This document shows positions 1-9,247 of a DNA stretch of 64,000 nt, piece after piece (the stretch's first letter is position 1; every line of letters begins with the position of its first letter). A program made the translations under genes and the position numbers. Source of the stretch: Corynebacterium sp. P4-C1. GTDB taxonomy: Bacteria; Actinomycetota; Actinomycetes; Mycobacteriales; Mycobacteriaceae. The notes under the pieces are model-generated. The model did no database searches. It was given only the letters and a program-made list of their open reading frames with translations, and had not been told where the DNA came from. The stretch spans positions 434,001-498,000 of the forward strand of contig NZ_CP129966.1 in assembly GCF_030503595.1 (NCBI RefSeq), in the 5' to 3' direction.

Positions 1-1123
1 GTTCGCGGGCGGAGAGGCGGTCCAGGAGGGCCTTGTGGTCGGAGTGGGAGGAGGCCCAGGCGTCGAAAAGCTTCTGCCATTCGGCGTGGACCTGTGCGCC
101 GCGCTCGACGAGCTGGCGGGTGTGCGAGAGGACGCTCTCCTCGGCGGGGAACGCGGCATCCGTGTCGAAACCGAGGACCTCCTTGACCGCCGCGACCTCG
201 TCCGCGCCAAGCGCTGCGCCGTGGACGGAGCCAGTGTTCATCATGTTCGGGGCGGGGTAGCCGATGACTGTCTTGACACGAATCATGGTCGGCTTCGAGG
301 TCTCAGCCTGAGCCTTCTCGATGGCCGCCAGAATCGCAGTCACGTCCTCACCGGATTCGACGGTGAGCGTCTGCCAGCCGTACGCCTCGTAGCGTGCGAG
401 CACGTCCTCGTTGAAGGCGATCTGGGTGTCGTCCTCGATGGAGATGCGGTTGTCGTCCCAGAAAGCGATCAGGTTGCCCAGCTGCTGCGTGCCCGCGAGG
501 GAGCTGGCCTCGCTGGTCACGCCCTCCTGGAGGTCGCCGTCGCCGGCAATGACGTAAATAAAGTGGTCGAACGGGGACTGGCCGGGAGCGGCATCGGGGT
601 CGAACAGGCCGCGCTCGCGTCGGGAGGCCATCGCCATACCGACAGCAGAGGCCAGACCCTGGCCGAGCGGGCCCGTGGTGATCTCCACGCCGTCAGTGTG
701 GTTGTACTCCGGGTGGCCCGGAGTCTTCGCGCCCCAGGTGCGCAGGGACTTCAGGTCCTCGAGCTCGAGGCCGAAGCCGCCCAAGTAGAGCTGGATGTAC
801 TGCGTCAGCGACGAGTGGCCGTTGGACAGCACGAAACGGTCGCGCCCGATCCACCGCGGCTCCGCCGGGTCATGGCGCATGACACGCTGGTAGAGGGTGT
901 AGGCCAGCGGTGCCAGGGACATCGCCGTGCCGGGGTGACCGGAGCCGCAGTTCTCGACGGCATCGGCGGCGAGAACGCGCGCGGTGTCGACTGCGCGGCT
1001 GTCCTCTGCGGTCCAGTCCTCCGGGTAGCGGGCCACGGTCATGGCCTGCAGCTCGACGGGGAGGGACGCGGCGGCATCGGAAACGCCGGTCGCCTGGGAA
1101 GAGTTCTCGGAAGAGGTAGTCAC
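1..1123 (-). CDS. tkt: Transketolase, N-terminal part (cut by window edge)
   Basis: Thiamine-diphosphate transketolase of the non-oxidative pentose phosphate pathway, moving two-carbon ketol units between sugar phosphates in the cytoplasm. The first 374 codons are visible and the C-terminal half lies outside the window. Seen: the family motif GSGHPG and the ThDP/metal motif GDGD at residues 194-197, then the conserved Asn in WDDNRIS. The GTG start at 1123 was chosen because a GAGGA ribosome site lies 4 bases upstream and the protein then begins VTTSSENSSQA before the conserved region. It is divergent from ctaB, with capA between, and in corynebacteria it usually heads a tkt-tal-zwf operon, which would lie beyond the edge. 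Confidence 0.96.
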   Translation of the reverse strand, partial: MTTSSENSSQATGVSDAAASLPVELQAMTVARYPEDWTAEDSRAVDTARVLAADAVENCGSGHPGTAMSLAPLAYTLYQRVMRHDPAEPRWIGRDRFVLSNGHSSLTQYIQLYLGGFGLELEDLKSLRTWGAKTPGHPEYNHTDGVEITTGPLGQGLASAVGMAMASRRERGLFDPDAAPGQSPFDHFIYVIAGDGDLQEGVTSEASSLAGTQQLGNLIAFWDDNRISIEDDTQIAFNEDVLARYEAYGWQTLTVESGEDVTAILAAIEKAQAETSKPTMIRVKTVIGYPAPNMMNTGSVHGAALGADEVAAVKEVLGFDTDAAFPAEESVLSHTRQLVERGAQVHAEWQKLFDAWASSHSDHKALLDRLSARE

Positions 1124-1205
1124 AGTGTCCTCGCTTAGCAGTGTGTCGGAGCTAACTAACTCTTTACACACTAGTGGTATTCGGTGGGCGGGGATCGCGG
1201 TGGGT

Positions 1206-2414
1206 TCAGTCGAGGTAGTCGACGACCTCGACCTCGGTGTACGTGTTCATCAGTGCGGTGATGTCGGCTTTGGCAGCATCGGGGTCGACCCAGCCGAGGG
1301 AGGCGGCGTCGGCAAGCGGGACGACCTTGTACTCGCTGGTCTGAGGCTTGCCGACGGTGTAGGTGGGCATGAAACGGATCTTGTCCAGCGAAAGAGTGCC
1401 GTCGGTGTGGCGGGTGATGGTGTATTCGCCGATGCCGCCGTACTTAGTTTGCTCGTTGTACTGGCCGTGGAGGAAATTGCCGTGCGAGAACCAGACGCCC
1501 AGACCCGGCTCGTTGTCCGGGTGCCGCTGGAACGGCTCGAGAACGTGCGGGTGTCCCGCGAGAACGAAGTCGGCACCGGCGTTACGTGCGGTGTCAGCCG
1601 CGTCGATCTGCGATTGGACGGGCAGTGATTCGTATTCTTCGCCGGCGTGAAGGTTGACGACGAGAATGTCGACGTCGTCACGCAGCTTAGCGATATCGCG
1701 CTTCATCAGCTCCGGATCAATGAGATTCACGGCGTGTTCCTGTCCGGCCGGCACCGGGATCCCGTTCGTGCCGTAGGTGTAGCCGAGGAAGCCCACCCTT
1801 AGCCCGTTGCGCTCGATCACGCGCGGGGTCGCCCGGTCCTCAGGGGAAGCGAAGCTGCCCATGTACAACATTCCGCGCTCGCGCAGATTGCTTGTCGACG
1901 CCTCAACTCCCTCCGGCCCCCGATCCATCGAGTGGTTTGTGGCGTTGTTGACGATGTCCACCCCCGCACCTTTCAGCGCGTCCACGATTTCAGGCGGCGA
2001 GTTGAAAGCCGGGTAACCCGACAGCTCGAATTCGGGGCCGGCGACAGGGACCTCCATATTCGCCGTGGTGATGTCCGCGTTTTCCATGTACTTCTTCACC
2101 GGCTCGAGCATGGGGGCGAAGTCGTAGCCCTGCCCGCCGTTCTGCGCCGCTCGTGCCGCAGCGTCGAAGTAGACCTCGTTGTGGATGAGGATGTCGCCGA
2201 CTGAGCGGAACGTCACCGATGGTTCTTCCAGCTCCGGTGCAGCTTTGTTTTCCGAAGGATTGGGCGTGTCGGTAACGCTCGAAGATTTTGCCGAGGTGGC
2301 CTCGGTCGCGGAGTTTGAATTGGGCGCGTCAGCTTCCTCGCCGATGGTGCAGCCCGCGAGCAGAGCACCGGAGCAGAGCGCAGCGGCAAGGGTCGTGGTG
2401 AAGCGGGGATTCAT
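1206..2414 (-). CDS. CapA-family (PGA_cap) lipoprotein
   Basis: Predicted exported lipoprotein of 402 residues: an N-terminal hydrophobic segment ends in a lipobox LLAGC with the lipidated Cys at residue 22, followed by a Ser/Thr/Glu-rich linker to about residue 65. The rest matches the CapA / poly-gamma-glutamate synthesis family with a metallophosphatase-like fold: GDIL (73-76), ANMEVP (118-123), NNATNH (156-161), then HAGEEY and GHPHVL. The family is linked to capsule or polyglutamate synthesis, but no capBC genes are nearby, so the substrate here is unknown. It stands alone between tkt and ctaB. Confidence 0.85.
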   Translation of the reverse strand: MNPRFTTTLAAALCSGALLAGCTIGEEADAPNSNSATEATSAKSSSVTDTPNPSENKAAPELEEPSVTFRSVGDILIHNEVYFDAAARAAQNGGQGYDFAPMLEPVKKYMENADITTANMEVPVAGPEFELSGYPAFNSPPEIVDALKGAGVDIVNNATNHSMDRGPEGVEASTSNLRERGMLYMGSFASPEDRATPRVIERNGLRVGFLGYTYGTNGIPVPAGQEHAVNLIDPELMKRDIAKLRDDVDILVVNLHAGEEYESLPVQSQIDAADTARNAGADFVLAGHPHVLEPFQRHPDNEPGLGVWFSHGNFLHGQYNEQTKYGGIGEYTITRHTDGTLSLDKIRFMPTYTVGKPQTSEYKVVPLADAASLGWVDPDAAKADITALMNTYTEVEVVDYLD

Positions 2415-2512
2415 AAGTAGTTATCTAACAACATATTTGGGTGAAAAGCGCGGTAATTTCATGCCGGTGCGGGCGGGGACTAGGATGCCAAGGGCGTAGG
2501 AAAGCGGGGGAC

Positions 2513-2522
2513 GTCGATAAGC
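2513..2522 (+). repeat. Intergenic copy of the iterated word GTCGATAAGC
   Basis: A perfect copy preceded by GCGGGGGAC and followed by GCG, in the capA-ctaB intergenic region. It is one of 18 exact copies in the window (see findings), and one of only two exact copies outside genes. Confidence 0.85.
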
Positions 2523-2588
2523 GCGGGAACTTGTGCGCGCCTTGTTACGACTAGTCCCCAGCCCAAAAACCGCGTCGAATGAGGAGTT

Positions 2589-3518
2589 GTGTTGGAGACC
2601 ATCAAAGCGTACTTCGCGCTGACTAAGCCGCGAGTCATCGAGCTTTTGCTGGTCGCCGCTATTCCCGCGATGCTGCAGGCCGACCGCGGCGAAGTGCACG
2701 TCTGGCTCATCCTGGCCACGCTGTTCGGCGGCTGGATGGGTGCCGCTGCCGCGAACACGTTCAACATGGTCGTCGACTACGACATCGACCAGAAAATGGG
2801 GCGCACCCGCGCCCGCCCGCTCGTGCGCCACAAAGTGACCAAGGAACGCGCCCGAATCTTCGCGTGGGTTCTGCTCGTGCTGTCCGTGCTGTGGCTCGGT
2901 CTCGTGTGCGGCTCCTGGCTGGCTTCGTTCTTCATTGTGCTGACGAACTGGTTCTACATCTTCGTCTACACGAAGTGGCTCAAGCGTCGCACGTGGCAGA
3001 ACGTGATCTGGGGCGGCGCCGCCGGTTGCATGCCCGTGCTGGTCGGCTGGGCTGTCATCCGGGGCCACGTCACCGACGGTAGCCCCGACCAGTGGTGGCA
3101 GGCGGTCGTGCTGTTCATGATCATTTTCTTCTGGACTCCGCCGCACACTTGGGCCTTGGCCATGAAGTACCGCGACGACTACGAGCGCGCCGAAGTGCCG
3201 ATGCTCCCTGTTGTGGCGACGCCGGAGGCCACCACCCGCCAGATCGTCATCTACTCCTGGCTGACCGTGATCACGTCGCTGCTGCTGGTTCCGGCTGCGT
3301 CCTGGGTGTATTTCGCCGCCGCGCTGCTGTCCGGCGGGGCGTTCTTGGTCATGGCCACACGCCTCCACTCCGGTGTGAAGGCGGGCGGCAACGTGAAGCC
3401 CCTGAAGCTGTTCATCCTGTCGAACAACTACCTGGCGGCGCTGTTCCTCGGCCTGTCCGTCGACGCGGTCTTCGGGCTGCAAACCCTCGGGGATCTTGTC
3501 GGCGGCGGACTCGGCTAA
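2589..3518 (+). CDS. ctaB: Protohaem IX farnesyltransferase (haem O synthase)
   Basis: UbiA-type membrane prenyltransferase of 309 residues that adds a farnesyl group to haem B to give haem O, the precursor of haem A for cytochrome aa3 oxidase. Seen: the prenyl-diphosphate motif [20 protein letters not shown] at residues 59-78, followed by repeated hydrophobic segments consistent with 8-9 transmembrane helices. The GTG start at 2589 follows GAGGA by a few bases and gives [20 protein letters not shown], the usual family N-terminus. It works with ctaA at 4560-5537 on the opposite strand. Confidence 0.95.
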   Translation: MLETIKAYFALTKPRVIELLLVAAIPAMLQADRGEVHVWLILATLFGGWMGAAAANTFNMVVDYDIDQKMGRTRARPLVRHKVTKERARIFAWVLLVLSVLWLGLVCGSWLASFFIVLTNWFYIFVYTKWLKRRTWQNVIWGGAAGCMPVLVGWAVIRGHVTDGSPDQWWQAVVLFMIIFFWTPPHTWALAMKYRDDYERAEVPMLPVVATPEATTRQIVIYSWLTVITSLLLVPAASWVYFAAALLSGGAFLVMATRLHSGVKAGGNVKPLKLFILSNNYLAALFLGLSVDAVFGLQTLGDLVGGGLG

Positions 3519-3536
3519 CTGGTCCCCGGTGAGCCG

Positions 3537-4529
3537 TTAGTCGCGCTCGCCGTGCACGCGCAACACGATCGAACCGGTCGTCTTGCGGGACTGGAGATCG
3601 GCGTGGGCCTGGGCGGCATCGGCAAGCGCATAGGGCTCCTGGACGCGGATGTTGAGCGTCCCGTCGTCGATGGCGCGCACCACGGCTTGGGCGCGCATGC
3701 GGAACTCGTCGTCCGTTGCGGTGTAGGCACCGATGGACGGGCGGGTGAGGAAGATCGACCCGTGGGTGTTCAGCAGCTGCGGATCAATGGGGTCCACAGG
3801 GCCGGAAGCGGCGCCGAACAGGCACACGAGACCTCGGGGCCGGACGGCCTCCAGAGACTCGTTGAAGGTGTCTCTGCCGACGCCGTCGTAGACCACATCG
3901 ACCCCCCGTCCACCGTTGCGGCGCCGCACCATCTCCGCGAGGTCGTCGCTGTAGCGGAACACCTCAGTGGCACCGGCGTCGTAAGCAAGCTGCTCCTTCT
4001 CGTCGGTGGAGACCACCGAATACACCGTGGCCCCCTGCGCGGCGGCGAGCTGCGTCAGCAGGAGACCGACGCCGCCGGCTCCCGCCGTGAGGAGGATCGT
4101 GTCGCCCTGCTGGGTGTCGCGCACACCGTAGAGCAGATAGTGGGCGGTAATGCCTTGCAGCAGCATCGTCGCGGCGACATTCGCCGGGATCGTGTCCGGC
4201 ACGGCGACGAGCCTGTTGCGGTCGACGCAGACGTACTCTGCGTAGGAGCCGGGCGTGGAATCCCAGGCGACGACCGTGCCCGGGGCGATGTTCCCGGCGG
4301 GGTCCTCCACGACCTCGCCGCAGCCTTCCAGGCCGGGGATGAACGGGAGCTCCGAGTGGTATATCCCTTCGCGGTAGTAGGTGTCGATGTAATTGACACC
4401 CGCATAGGAGACCCTGACAAGAACCTGGTCTTGGCCAGCAACCTGGTTGCTGGAGGGGGTGGGAGTGGGGACGTCGGCAAGCGAGAGTGCCTCGGGTCCC
4501 CCGTGAGCGGTGATCTGGATAGCCTTCAT
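3537..4529 (-). CDS. qor: Zinc-free quinone oxidoreductase (MDR family)
   Basis: NADPH:quinone oxidoreductase-like protein of 330 residues. Seen: a GroES-like N-terminal half with NYIDTYYREG, the Rossmann motif AGAGGVG near residue 150, and no structural zinc Cys cluster, as in the QOR subgroup. I chose the internal ATG at 4529 (MKAIQITAHGG), the canonical start, over a frame open 30 bases further upstream. It is convergent with ctaB and downstream of ctaA on the same strand, 30 bases away. The physiological substrate cannot be read from the sequence. Confidence 0.88.
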   Translation of the reverse strand: MKAIQITAHGGPEALSLADVPTPTPSSNQVAGQDQVLVRVSYAGVNYIDTYYREGIYHSELPFIPGLEGCGEVVEDPAGNIAPGTVVAWDSTPGSYAEYVCVDRNRLVAVPDTIPANVAATMLLQGITAHYLLYGVRDTQQGDTILLTAGAGGVGLLLTQLAAAQGATVYSVVSTDEKEQLAYDAGATEVFRYSDDLAEMVRRRNGGRGVDVVYDGVGRDTFNESLEAVRPRGLVCLFGAASGPVDPIDPQLLNTHGSIFLTRPSIGAYTATDDEFRMRAQAVVRAIDDGTLNIRVQEPYALADAAQAHADLQSRKTTGSIVLRVHGERD

Positions 4530-4559
4530 ACGTCCCCAGGCTACGCGGGGGAGCGCCAC

Positions 4560-5537
4560 CTAGGACGCAGAAGTGTTGTATTGGTGCGGCGCGAGCAGCG
4601 GTAGACGGCGGTTACCGTGCGCGAACACGAATGCAGTGAACATGACGACGATACCTGACATGAGGATGTGCATCGGCACCGTCCAGCGCGGCACACCGAG
4701 GTAGAACTGGCCGACGCCGATGGCCCACTGCACCACGATCATGCCGACGAGCACCAGGGACGTCCGGTACGCATCCTGCGGCGCGTTTTCACGGCGCAGG
4801 ATGTAGACGGACATGAGCGTGAACGCCAGGTAGAGGTACATGAACGCGGCGTGGACATACGCCAGGGTGCGCGTGGGAAGCTGCAAGCGGCCTTCCATGC
4901 CGGCGGCGGCGTCGCCCGCATGCGGGCCGGAACCGGTGACCATCGTGCCGGTGACCAGAACGAGGCAGAGGGCGACGGCGGCCGCGACGACGAGCCACTG
5001 CGCGGTCGGGGAGTAGCGGCGCTCCGGGGCGATATCGTCGGGTTCCGCGATGCGCATGTAGAGCACCGCCGCGACGAACACGAGCAGCATCGACGGCAGG
5101 AAGTGGATGGCGACGGACCACCAGCGCAAGTCCAGGAGCACGGAGATACCGCCGATCACGGCCTGCACCACCACACCGAGGCCGGAGATCAGCGACAACA
5201 CGATGATCTCATTCCGGCGGTTCGCACGTAGCACCCCGATGAACAGGACGATCGTCGCGGCCGCCACGACGAAGGTCAGCGTGCGGTTGCCGAACTCAAT
5301 GAGTTGGTGCACCCACGGGTTGGCGCCCGGGACCGGGAACAGGGACCCCTCGTGGCACAGCGGCCATGTGTCGCAGCCCAGGCCCGATCCTGTGACGCGC
5401 ACCAGGGACCCCGTGAAAGTGATGCCTGCCTGTGCGACCAGCACGATCAGGGTGAAAATGCGCTGGGTCTTGAGCGTCGGTGTGTCCTTGAGACGCTGCC
5501 AGAAGGAGCGGGACTGTGCGGAAGTGGTGGTGCTCAC
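4560..5537 (-). CDS. ctaA: Haem A synthase
   Basis: COX15/CtaA membrane enzyme (325 residues) that oxidises the C8 methyl of haem O to the formyl group of haem A. Seen: about eight hydrophobic helices, the conserved Cys pair of the first extracytoplasmic loop in GLGCDTWPLCHEG (C55 and C61), and the haem-ligand type His residues in HQLIEFGNR, HFLPSM, HAAFMY and MHILMSG. It pairs functionally with ctaB. The ATG at 5537 is the first in-frame start before the basic N-terminal segment. Confidence 0.94.
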   Translation of the reverse strand: MSTTTSAQSRSFWQRLKDTPTLKTQRIFTLIVLVAQAGITFTGSLVRVTGSGLGCDTWPLCHEGSLFPVPGANPWVHQLIEFGNRTLTFVVAAATIVLFIGVLRANRRNEIIVLSLISGLGVVVQAVIGGISVLLDLRWWSVAIHFLPSMLLVFVAAVLYMRIAEPDDIAPERRYSPTAQWLVVAAAVALCLVLVTGTMVTGSGPHAGDAAAGMEGRLQLPTRTLAYVHAAFMYLYLAFTLMSVYILRRENAPQDAYRTSLVLVGMIVVQWAIGVGQFYLGVPRWTVPMHILMSGIVVMFTAFVFAHGNRRLPLLAPHQYNTSAS

Positions 5538-5603
5538 GGTCAGTTCGTGCCTTTCACGTGAATAGTGGTGGAGCGGGTCGGGGATGGAAAAAATTCACTC
5601 ATG

Positions 5604-6407
5604 CTATCCGTCGAATCTGAACCACCGGATAGTTCCCGCGACGGCGAAAACGGCCCACCCGATCAGGGCCAGCCAGGCCCACGGGTGGATGACGGCGTGG
5701 AGTGCACCGTCCATGGCGCTGGCGAGCGCAACCGACGGAACGAGGTCCCACACACCAGGCGTAGCGAGATTGTCGGAGTAGACGACCCAGCCGAGGACAG
5801 CCAGCATGAGCAGCCAGATGAAGTTGGCCACCGCCAGCACTACCTCAGAGGACTGCGTTCCGCCGAGCAGGAGACCCAGGGAGGTGAAGGCGGTGACGCC
5901 TGCCAAAAGCGTCAAGAATCCCAGTACCGCGCCACCGGGAGAAATACGCCAGCCGAGGGCCAGGGCAATGCCGCCGAGCACGAGGATCTGCACAAGCACG
6001 GTGGCCAGAACACCCAACACCTTGCCCGCGATGATCGTCCACGCGGGAACCCCCGACGCGCCAGTGCGTTTCAACGCTCCGTACCGGCGGTCGAAAGCCA
6101 GCGAGATCGCCTGTCCCGTGAACCCGGCCGAAGCAGCCGCGATGGAGAACACCATGGTGACTATCTGATCCAGGCTTGTCTGGTCGCCTAGCACCGGGAC
6201 AAAGGCCGCGCCGACCAGGATGGCGGCGGGGATGAGCAGGTTCACCAGGATCTGCTCGCCGTGGCGCAGCAGGAGGACAGCCTCGATGCGCCCCTGCGAT
6301 GCGATCATGCTGGCGGCTCCGGCCCGTTTCGGGGCTGGGGTGAAAGTGCCGGGGGCGAACCGTGAAGCAGGTGAAGTGTGTGAAGTACGTGAAGTGTCAG
6401 TGCTCAT
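5604..6407 (-). CDS. ABC exporter permease (ABC-2 type)
   Basis: Membrane subunit of about 267 residues with an N-terminal cytoplasmic tail and about six hydrophobic segments, typical of ABC-2 drug or lipid exporters. The ATG at 6407 was chosen because AAGGG lies 10 bases upstream; a TTG at 6416 overlapping the upstream ATPase stop is the alternative. It follows the ATPase gene by 5 bases, so the pair is almost certainly co-transcribed and forms one transporter. The N-terminus contains a four-fold x-T-S repeat from a 9-base tandem repeat. The substrate is unknown. Confidence 0.85.
   Translation of the reverse strand: MSTDTSRTSHTSPASRFAPGTFTPAPKRAGAASMIASQGRIEAVLLLRHGEQILVNLLIPAAILVGAAFVPVLGDQTSLDQIVTMVFSIAAASAGFTGQAISLAFDRRYGALKRTGASGVPAWTIIAGKVLGVLATVLVQILVLGGIALALGWRISPGGAVLGFLTLLAGVTAFTSLGLLLGGTQSSEVVLAVANFIWLLMLAVLGWVVYSDNLATPGVWDLVPSVALASAMDGALHAVIHPWAWLALIGWAVFAVAGTIRWFRFDG
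6362..6397 (-). repeat. 9-base tandem repeat in the permease N-terminus
   Basis: Four units starting GTGAAG at 6362, 6371, 6380 and 6389 (+ strand) give the peptide pattern DTS-RTS-HTS-PAS just after the start of the permease. The unit is three codons long, so changes in copy number keep the frame. Confidence 0.75.
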
Positions 6408-6412
6408 AGCGA

Positions 6413-7378
6413 TCAAGCCCTTAGTTCCCGTCCGGTGAGGTCCAGGAAGACGTCCTCGAGAGTGCGGTGGCGCACGCCGAGTTCCTTGATCAGGACGTTC
6501 TGGCGCGCGGCTTCGGAAGCGACGGCAGCGATAATTTGCGGGTCGCCGGCGGAGTGGAGGCGGTAGGTGTGGGAGTTGTCGTCGATAAGCGTTGCTTCCG
6601 CGCTTATCGACGACAGATCCAGCGGCTCCCCGGTGCGAATGTGCAGCGCGGGGTTGTCGCCGGCGTCGATGAGCTCCTGCGGCGTGCCCGAGGCGACGAC
6701 CGAGCCGCGGTCGATGATGACGACGTTGTCAGCGAGGTGCTCCGCCTCGTCCATCAGGTGGGTCGTCAGGATGACGGTGACGCCGTCGCGGCGGAGGGCG
6801 CGGACAAGCTCCCACACTGCGCGGCGCGACTGGGCATCCATGCCCGCGGTCGGCTCGTCGAGGAAAACGAGCTCAGGCCGGCCGATCAGCGCCAACGCGA
6901 GTGACAGGCGCTGCTGCTGGCCGCCGGATAAACGGCGGTAGGTGGTGTTGGCGACCTTGTTCAGGCCGAGCGTGTCCATGAGCCAGGCTGGGTCGAGCGG
7001 GTCCGCGTTGTAGGAGGCCGTGAGATCGAGCAACTCCTTGACACGGATGCCCGAATAAGAGCCGCCTCCCTGGAGCATGATGCCGATGCGCTCCCGCACC
7101 TTCCCGCCTTCGCGCTGCGGGTCCATGCCCAGCACGGAGATGGAGCCGCTGGTGGGGGAAGTGAACCCCTCGCACATCTCGATCGTGGTGGTCTTTCCCG
7201 CGCCGTTGGGGCCGAGCAGCGCCAGGACCTCACCGCGGCGGGCGGCGAAGCTCAAGTGGTCGACGGCTGTGTCGGTGCCGAATGTCTTGACGACGTCGCG
7301 GACTTCGAGCGCCACCTCGGAATCCGCCGTGCGCGCGGTGGCGGGCGCGTCGTGGCCGGAGGATTGTGCAGGTTTCAT
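6413..7378 (-). CDS. ABC exporter ATPase subunit
   Basis: ATP-binding subunit of 321 residues for the permease encoded next door. Seen: Walker A GPNGAGKTTT (residues 56-65), signature LSGGQQQRL, Walker B LVFLDEP, H-loop TTHLMDEAEHL, and a C-terminal extension of the DrrA/CcmA type. The ATG at 7378 (MKPAQSSGHD) was chosen; the frame stays open far upstream only as the shadow of mptB. It lies 5 bases after mptB, so mptB, ATPase and permease probably form one transcript. A 14-bp perfect inverted repeat lies inside the coding sequence near the C-terminus. Confidence 0.92.
   Translation of the reverse strand: MKPAQSSGHDAPATARTADSEVALEVRDVVKTFGTDTAVDHLSFAARRGEVLALLGPNGAGKTTTIEMCEGFTSPTSGSISVLGMDPQREGGKVRERIGIMLQGGGSYSGIRVKELLDLTASYNADPLDPAWLMDTLGLNKVANTTYRRLSGGQQQRLSLALALIGRPELVFLDEPTAGMDAQSRRAVWELVRALRRDGVTVILTTHLMDEAEHLADNVVIIDRGSVVASGTPQELIDAGDNPALHIRTGEPLDLSSISAEATLIDDNSHTYRLHSAGDPQIIAAVASEAARQNVLIKELGVRHRTLEDVFLDLTGRELRA
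6578..6614. repeat. Inverted pair of the iterated word inside the ATPase gene
   Basis: Two exact copies of GTCGATAAGC face each other: 6581-6590 on + and 6602-6611 on -. The arms extend to 14 bp, 6578-6591 and 6601-6614, around a 9-base loop. The gene reads one copy as LID and the other as SIS with the rare codon ATA, so the DNA and not the peptide is conserved. Confidence 0.9.
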
Positions 7379-7383
7379 CGGGC

Positions 7384-9018
7384 TTAGTGTAGAACTTTTT
7401 GTCCACGGACCCTTAACCACGCCCACGCGCCGGCGGCGATCACAGCGACGGCGAGGAGAGCGTTGAGGTAGATCGTGGCCACCGCGCCCGGCGGAAGTGC
7501 GAGTCCGCGGGGGAGCACCACGAAGCTGAACAGGGCGCAGTATGCGGCGGTACCTGCGCGGAAGAAGGTCCGGTTTGCCCACCCGGCGAGCGGCATGATA
7601 CCCCACAGCGGATACCAGGGGTGCACGACGGGGAACAGAAGCACGAGCACGAGGGTGGCCACGCCCAGCCCCCCAACGGGGTGGACCGTTCCCTTGTACG
7701 TCGCCCACAGCATGCGGACGACGAAACTCACGGCGACGAGGAGGCCGGCGGTGCGGGTGATCACGAGCATCGCCTCGGAGTGGTCGCCCAGCCCCAGCAG
7801 TTGGCCGACGAACGCGGCGATAACACCGATGTCCGTGGTCATGGACAGCCAACTGCGGATGGATGCGGCACCGCCCTGTCCGCTGACCCAGCCGAGCCCG
7901 ATGTCTGTCACCGCGGTGGCGCCGGCGATGGTGACGACCATGACGACGAGCTGCAGCAGAGCGGCACGCAAGATTCCGGAGCACCCGCCCCAGCGCCGCG
8001 CGAGCGCCATGCCCACGAAACCGAGCGCGAGGAAGCCGGTCACCTTCACCATCCCGGCGCAGCTGATGAGCACGCCGGACGCGAAAAGCTGGATCCAACC
8101 GGAGGCGTCATCCAGGCGTTCGACACCGCGCAGGCCGAGCTCGAGGCCGACGAGAAGGATGCCCATCATGATCGCCTCGTTATGGATCCCCCCGATGAGG
8201 TGCAGGACGACAAGCGGGTTGAGCACGCCAAGCCACACGGCAGCCGAGCGGTTGACCCCGCAGCGCCGCGCCAGCGCCACGATCGCCCATGCCGCGGCGG
8301 CGACACCGAACAGGGAAAGTACGCGGTGGCAGACTACGCCCCAGAAGATCGATGTGCCGGTCACTTGCGACACGAGTGAGGAGATTCCCAGCGCCACGGG
8401 CCCGTACGGCGACGGCGATTCCGCCCAGATGAACGGCACGCTGCGCGCCAGCGGATCTTCGTGCCCGAGCAGCTCCACCGGCCCCGCGGAATACGGGTCC
8501 ATCCCCCGCGCCACGATCGCGCCTTGGGCCAGATACGAGTAAATATCCTGCGTGAACAGCGGAGCAGTGAAAATGAGGGGCACAATCCAGGCGCCGAACG
8601 TGCGCAGCAGCACGGGCACTTCGACGCGCGCCGCACCGCCGTTCGCGCCGACGAACGCGCCCATCAGCAGCCAGGCGAAAACAAGGAAGGCAACGCCGAC
8701 GAGTACAACGCTTGACGACGCCAGCATCATCCTCCCCATCAACGCCCCCAACGGCAGCGAACTGAAGGAGGTAGCCGACGCATCCACCACCGGCAGCGCG
8801 CCGCCGCCCACACCGCCGAGACCGATCAGGAGCGTGCCCACCAGCCCGATGACACGGAGAATTTCGAAGCGGTTGCGCTCCCATATCGACGGGGACGCCG
8901 GCGCCGCCGGGGGAACCCCGAGGGGATCGAAGTGCAGCTCGGCGGAACGGGTGCCGGGACGGCCGAGGCGGGGCAGCTCGCGCAGCACGGCGCGGAGCTG
9001 CCCACCAGGTTTAGTCAT
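7384..9018 (-). CDS. mptB: Alpha-1,6-mannopyranosyltransferase MptB
   Basis: GT-C membrane glycosyltransferase of 544 residues that uses polyprenol-phosphate-mannose to build the alpha-1,6-mannan core of lipomannan/lipoarabinomannan in the cell envelope. Seen: many hydrophobic helices and a first-loop region with PYSAGPVELLGHEDP and ESPSPYGP, typical of MptA/MptB. The position between sufR and an ABC exporter pair is the same as that of mptB in C. glutamicum, which decides MptB over MptA. The ATG at 9018 (MTKPGGQLRAVL) was chosen over a frame opening 57 bases earlier. It is divergent from sufR. Confidence 0.87.
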   Translation of the reverse strand: MTKPGGQLRAVLRELPRLGRPGTRSAELHFDPLGVPPAAPASPSIWERNRFEILRVIGLVGTLLIGLGGVGGGALPVVDASATSFSSLPLGALMGRMMLASSSVVLVGVAFLVFAWLLMGAFVGANGGAARVEVPVLLRTFGAWIVPLIFTAPLFTQDIYSYLAQGAIVARGMDPYSAGPVELLGHEDPLARSVPFIWAESPSPYGPVALGISSLVSQVTGTSIFWGVVCHRVLSLFGVAAAAWAIVALARRCGVNRSAAVWLGVLNPLVVLHLIGGIHNEAIMMGILLVGLELGLRGVERLDDASGWIQLFASGVLISCAGMVKVTGFLALGFVGMALARRWGGCSGILRAALLQLVVMVVTIAGATAVTDIGLGWVSGQGGAASIRSWLSMTTDIGVIAAFVGQLLGLGDHSEAMLVITRTAGLLVAVSFVVRMLWATYKGTVHPVGGLGVATLVLVLLFPVVHPWYPLWGIMPLAGWANRTFFRAGTAAYCALFSFVVLPRGLALPPGAVATIYLNALLAVAVIAAGAWAWLRVRGQKVLH

Positions 9019-9105
9019 CCGGGTCGTCCGAGGCTCCGATTTCACAGACGTAGTGTACAAAACGGTGTGCCACACCCACCCTTGAAGAATGGCCGAATTT
9101 AGCGC

Positions 9106-9115
9106 ACACTAGTGT
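9106..9115. promoter_or_regulatory. Palindrome in the mptB-sufR intergenic region, candidate SufR operator
   Basis: A perfect 10-base palindrome ACACTAGTGT, 133 bases before sufR. SufR proteins bind short inverted repeats upstream of their own operon, and an ACACT half-site with a spacer is what I recall for mycobacterial SufR, so this is a reasonable but unproven operator. The same CACACTAGTG string occurs upstream of tkt at 1167-1176. Confidence 0.4.
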
Positions 9116-9247
9116 TGTCTAATGGTTGAGAGGCCCGTCACAGGGTCCGCCCGTCGCTGCCGCCGCGGTACACCGGTCAGGGGCAGAGGGCACATTGCAC
9201 ACGGAACATGGCACTGGCAACAGGCCAAGAGAAAGGTGAAGCACGAA

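Noticed and set aside
5551..5563. parS-like TTTCACGTGAA upstream of ctaA
   Set aside because: Only the central 11 bases match; the flanks differ from TGTTTCACGTGAAACA and no parAB or origin genes are near.
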